From positions 434,001 through 498,000 of the forward strand of contig NZ_CP040915.1 of NCBI RefSeq assembly GCF_006352065.1: DNA of 64,000 nucleotides. Reading direction: 5' to 3'. This DNA is from Georgenia yuyongxinii. Its GTDB lineage: Bacteria; Actinomycetota; Actinomycetes; Actinomycetales; Actinomycetaceae. The notes beneath the pieces were generated by a model that searched no databases, was not told the origin of the DNA, and saw only the letters and a program-made list of their open reading frames with translations. The position numbers and the translations under genes were made by a program. Positions 62,842-64,000 of the stretch are shown in pieces; position 1 is the stretch's first letter; each line of letters begins with the position of its first letter.

Positions 62842-62931
62842 GTGCGCGAGATGTCATCTTCTCCGCGAGATGTCATCCCGCCCGCCCTCCCGCGAGATGT
62901 CATGATCTCACCGAGATGTCATGGCTTCCCC
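62842..62931 (+). repeat. GAGAYGTCA repeat array, four units plus GTGCGC edge
   Basis: GTGCGC is followed by GAGATGTCATCTTCTCCGC (62848-62866), a 27-bp unit (62867-62893), GAGATGTCATGATCTCACC (62894-62912) and GAGATGTCATGGCTTCCCC (62913-62931). It lies between ispD and ispF, where a polycistronic transcript would be expected. Confidence 0.93.
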
Positions 62932-63025
62932 GAGGGGTCCTGGTTGTCCGCGACATCCCTCCGAGGAACGCGCGTGCACGACGTCGCCGAGCTACGCCGT
63001 CGCCACGGCCCGCTAACTTGAGCCC

Positions 63026-63514
63026 ATGCAGCTGCCGCGCACCGGTATCGGGACCGACGTCCACGCCTTCGCCACCGCGGGCGAGCGCCCGATGGCCCTC
63101 GCGTGCCTCACCTGGCCCGGGGTGACGGGCCTGGCCGGCCACTCCGACGGCGACGTCGCCGCCCACGCCGCCTGTGACGCGCTCTTCGCGGCCGCCGGCC
63201 TGGGGGACCTCGGCACGCAGTTCGGCACGTCCGACCCGCGATGGGCCGGCGCCAGCGGCGCGGCCATGCTCACCGAGACCGCCCGGCGCCTACTCGACGC
63301 CGGCTACGCCATCGGCAACGTCGCCGTGCAGGTCATCGGACTGCGGCCGAAGATCGGACCGCGCCGGGCGGAGGCAGAGGCGGCCATGAGCGCCGCGCTC
63401 GACGCGCCCGTCAGTCTGAGTGCGACCACCACCGACGGGCTGGGGTTCACCGGCCGGGGGGAGGGCCTGGCCGCCATCGCGACGGCCCTGGTCGTCCCCA
63501 CGCCGCAGGGCTGA
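63026..63514 (+). CDS. ispF: 2-C-methyl-D-erythritol 2,4-cyclodiphosphate synthase
   Basis: The 162-residue MEP-pathway enzyme has [10 protein letters not shown] (metal ligands Asp11/His13), [18 protein letters not shown] with the third ligand His, [11 protein letters not shown], and [15 protein letters not shown] at the C-terminus. The trimer cyclises CDP-ME-2P. TAACTT ends six bases before the ATG, so it likely has its own leaderless promoter after the repeat array that separates it from ispD. Confidence 0.95.
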   Translation: MQLPRTGIGTDVHAFATAGERPMALACLTWPGVTGLAGHSDGDVAAHAACDALFAAAGLGDLGTQFGTSDPRWAGASGAAMLTETARRLLDAGYAIGNVAVQVIGLRPKIGPRRAEAEAAMSAALDAPVSLSATTTDGLGFTGRGEGLAAIATALVVPTPQG

Positions 63515-63563
63515 GCGACGAGCTCCCGCGCGTTCGCCGCCGGCCTTGAAACGCCGTCGACCC

Positions 63564-64000
63564 TCAGACGCCGGCGGGCCGGGAGTCAAGCGGGGTGTCG
63601 GTGCGGTGGGAGTGCGGGCGCACCGGCAGCAGCAGCGCCAGGCCCAGGGCGAGCACCAGGACGATGCCGAGGATGCCCCAGTACTGCACGTCGTTGCCCG
63701 TCAGACCGGTGGCCGCGGCGCCCAGTCCGAGGAACACGGAGAACGCGGCCGGGGCGAGGAAGCTCACGGCACGACCGGTAGTGGCGTACAGCCCGAACAC
63801 CTGGCCCTCCCGACCTGCCGGGATGAGCCGGGCCAGGAACGTGCGCGACGCCGACTGCGCAGGCCCGACGAAGATGCACAAGATCAGCCCGAGGACCCAG
63901 AACGCCGTCCGGCCTGCGTCGTGGAAGACGAACACCCCCGTGCCGGCGGCGATCATGCAGGCCAGCGCGAGCACGATGACCCGCTTGGGGCCTATGCGGT
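63564..64000 (-). CDS. MFS transporter, C-terminal part (cut by window edge)
   Basis: The last ~145 residues of a major-facilitator protein show three to four helices: VIVLALACMIAAGTGVFVF, FWVLGLILCIFVGPAQSASRTFLARLIPAGREGQVFGLY, and YWGILGIVLVLALGLALLL. The SASRTFLARLIPAGREGQVFGLY segment is the UMF1-family signature (Atg22-like effluxers). The substrate is unknown. It converges with ispF (49-bp gap). Confidence 0.82.
   Translation of the reverse strand, partial: RIGPKRVIVLALACMIAAGTGVFVFHDAGRTAFWVLGLILCIFVGPAQSASRTFLARLIPAGREGQVFGLYATTGRAVSFLAPAAFSVFLGLGAAATGLTGNDVQYWGILGIVLVLALGLALLLPVRPHSHRTDTPLDSRPAGV

Overview
The window is very GC-rich chromosomal DNA with GTG starts, ATGA/GTGA gene overlaps, WhiB, Lsr2, CarD, SenX3-RegX3 and a PASTA-type class A PBP. 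That combination points to an actinobacterium, most likely order Micrococcales (Cellulomonas/Georgenia-like); the family-level guess is inference. Much of the gene order matches, from memory, the Mycobacterium tuberculosis region around Rv3644c-Rv3683 (metallophosphoesterase-ponA2-whiB4-ridA-crp-nth, then acs, HAD, ssd, tad genes, helicase, methyltransferase, topA, holB), so most of the window is conserved backbone with a few insertions.
Layout. 1-1451: end of a methylcitrate-cycle operon (prpB, prpC). 1770-5124: a tiny membrane protein divergent from a GlxA-type regulator, then NUDIX, VIT1-type and membrane proteins. 5349-8746: a NarL-type kinase and regulator with a membrane protein on the opposite strand between them. 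8936-15650: tRNA-Pro, metallophosphoesterase, PonA2-like PBP, WhiB4-like protein, DUF4177 protein, RidA, Crp and Nth. 15687-25050: EphE-like hydrolase, AzlCD, Acs, two related membrane proteins, a degenerate Fic protein, an HAD phosphatase and a metallo-beta-lactamase-fold protein. 25168-31343: a Tad pilus locus (Ssd, TadA, TadB, TadC, Flp-like, TadE, TadG-like) interrupted by an AsnC/LysE pair. 31355-45035: hydrolase plus MrfA-like helicase, STAS protein, H+-pyrophosphatase, phosphatase plus NAD(P)HX dehydratase, methyltransferase, SDR, DUF2071, FUSC and PAP2 proteins. 45182-54134: topA, PadR pair, Gfo/Idh oxidoreductase, tmk-holB, Slp-type peptidase, tRNA-Thr. 54796-64000: small membrane protein, lsr2, secreted esterase, gpmA, phoU divergent from senX3-regX3, lipoprotein, carD, ispD, ispF and the end of an MFS transporter.
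Two non-coding patterns stand out. First, a 19-bp-period repeat family (GAGAYGTCA core, each unit an imperfect palindrome) occurs as short arrays at four distant sites: inside tadB, upstream of the helicase, after topA, and between ispD and ispF. Three of the arrays begin with the same GTGCGC edge. Second, at least seventeen genes have a TANNNT hexamer ending 6-7 bases before the start codon and no Shine-Dalgarno sequence, which is the signature of leaderless transcripts; this was used to choose several starts.
Other points for follow-up are a kinase carrying a second, histidine-less dimerization motif, an alpha/beta hydrolase without its nucleophile, a Fic protein without its catalytic residues, and several recent-looking short tandem duplications.
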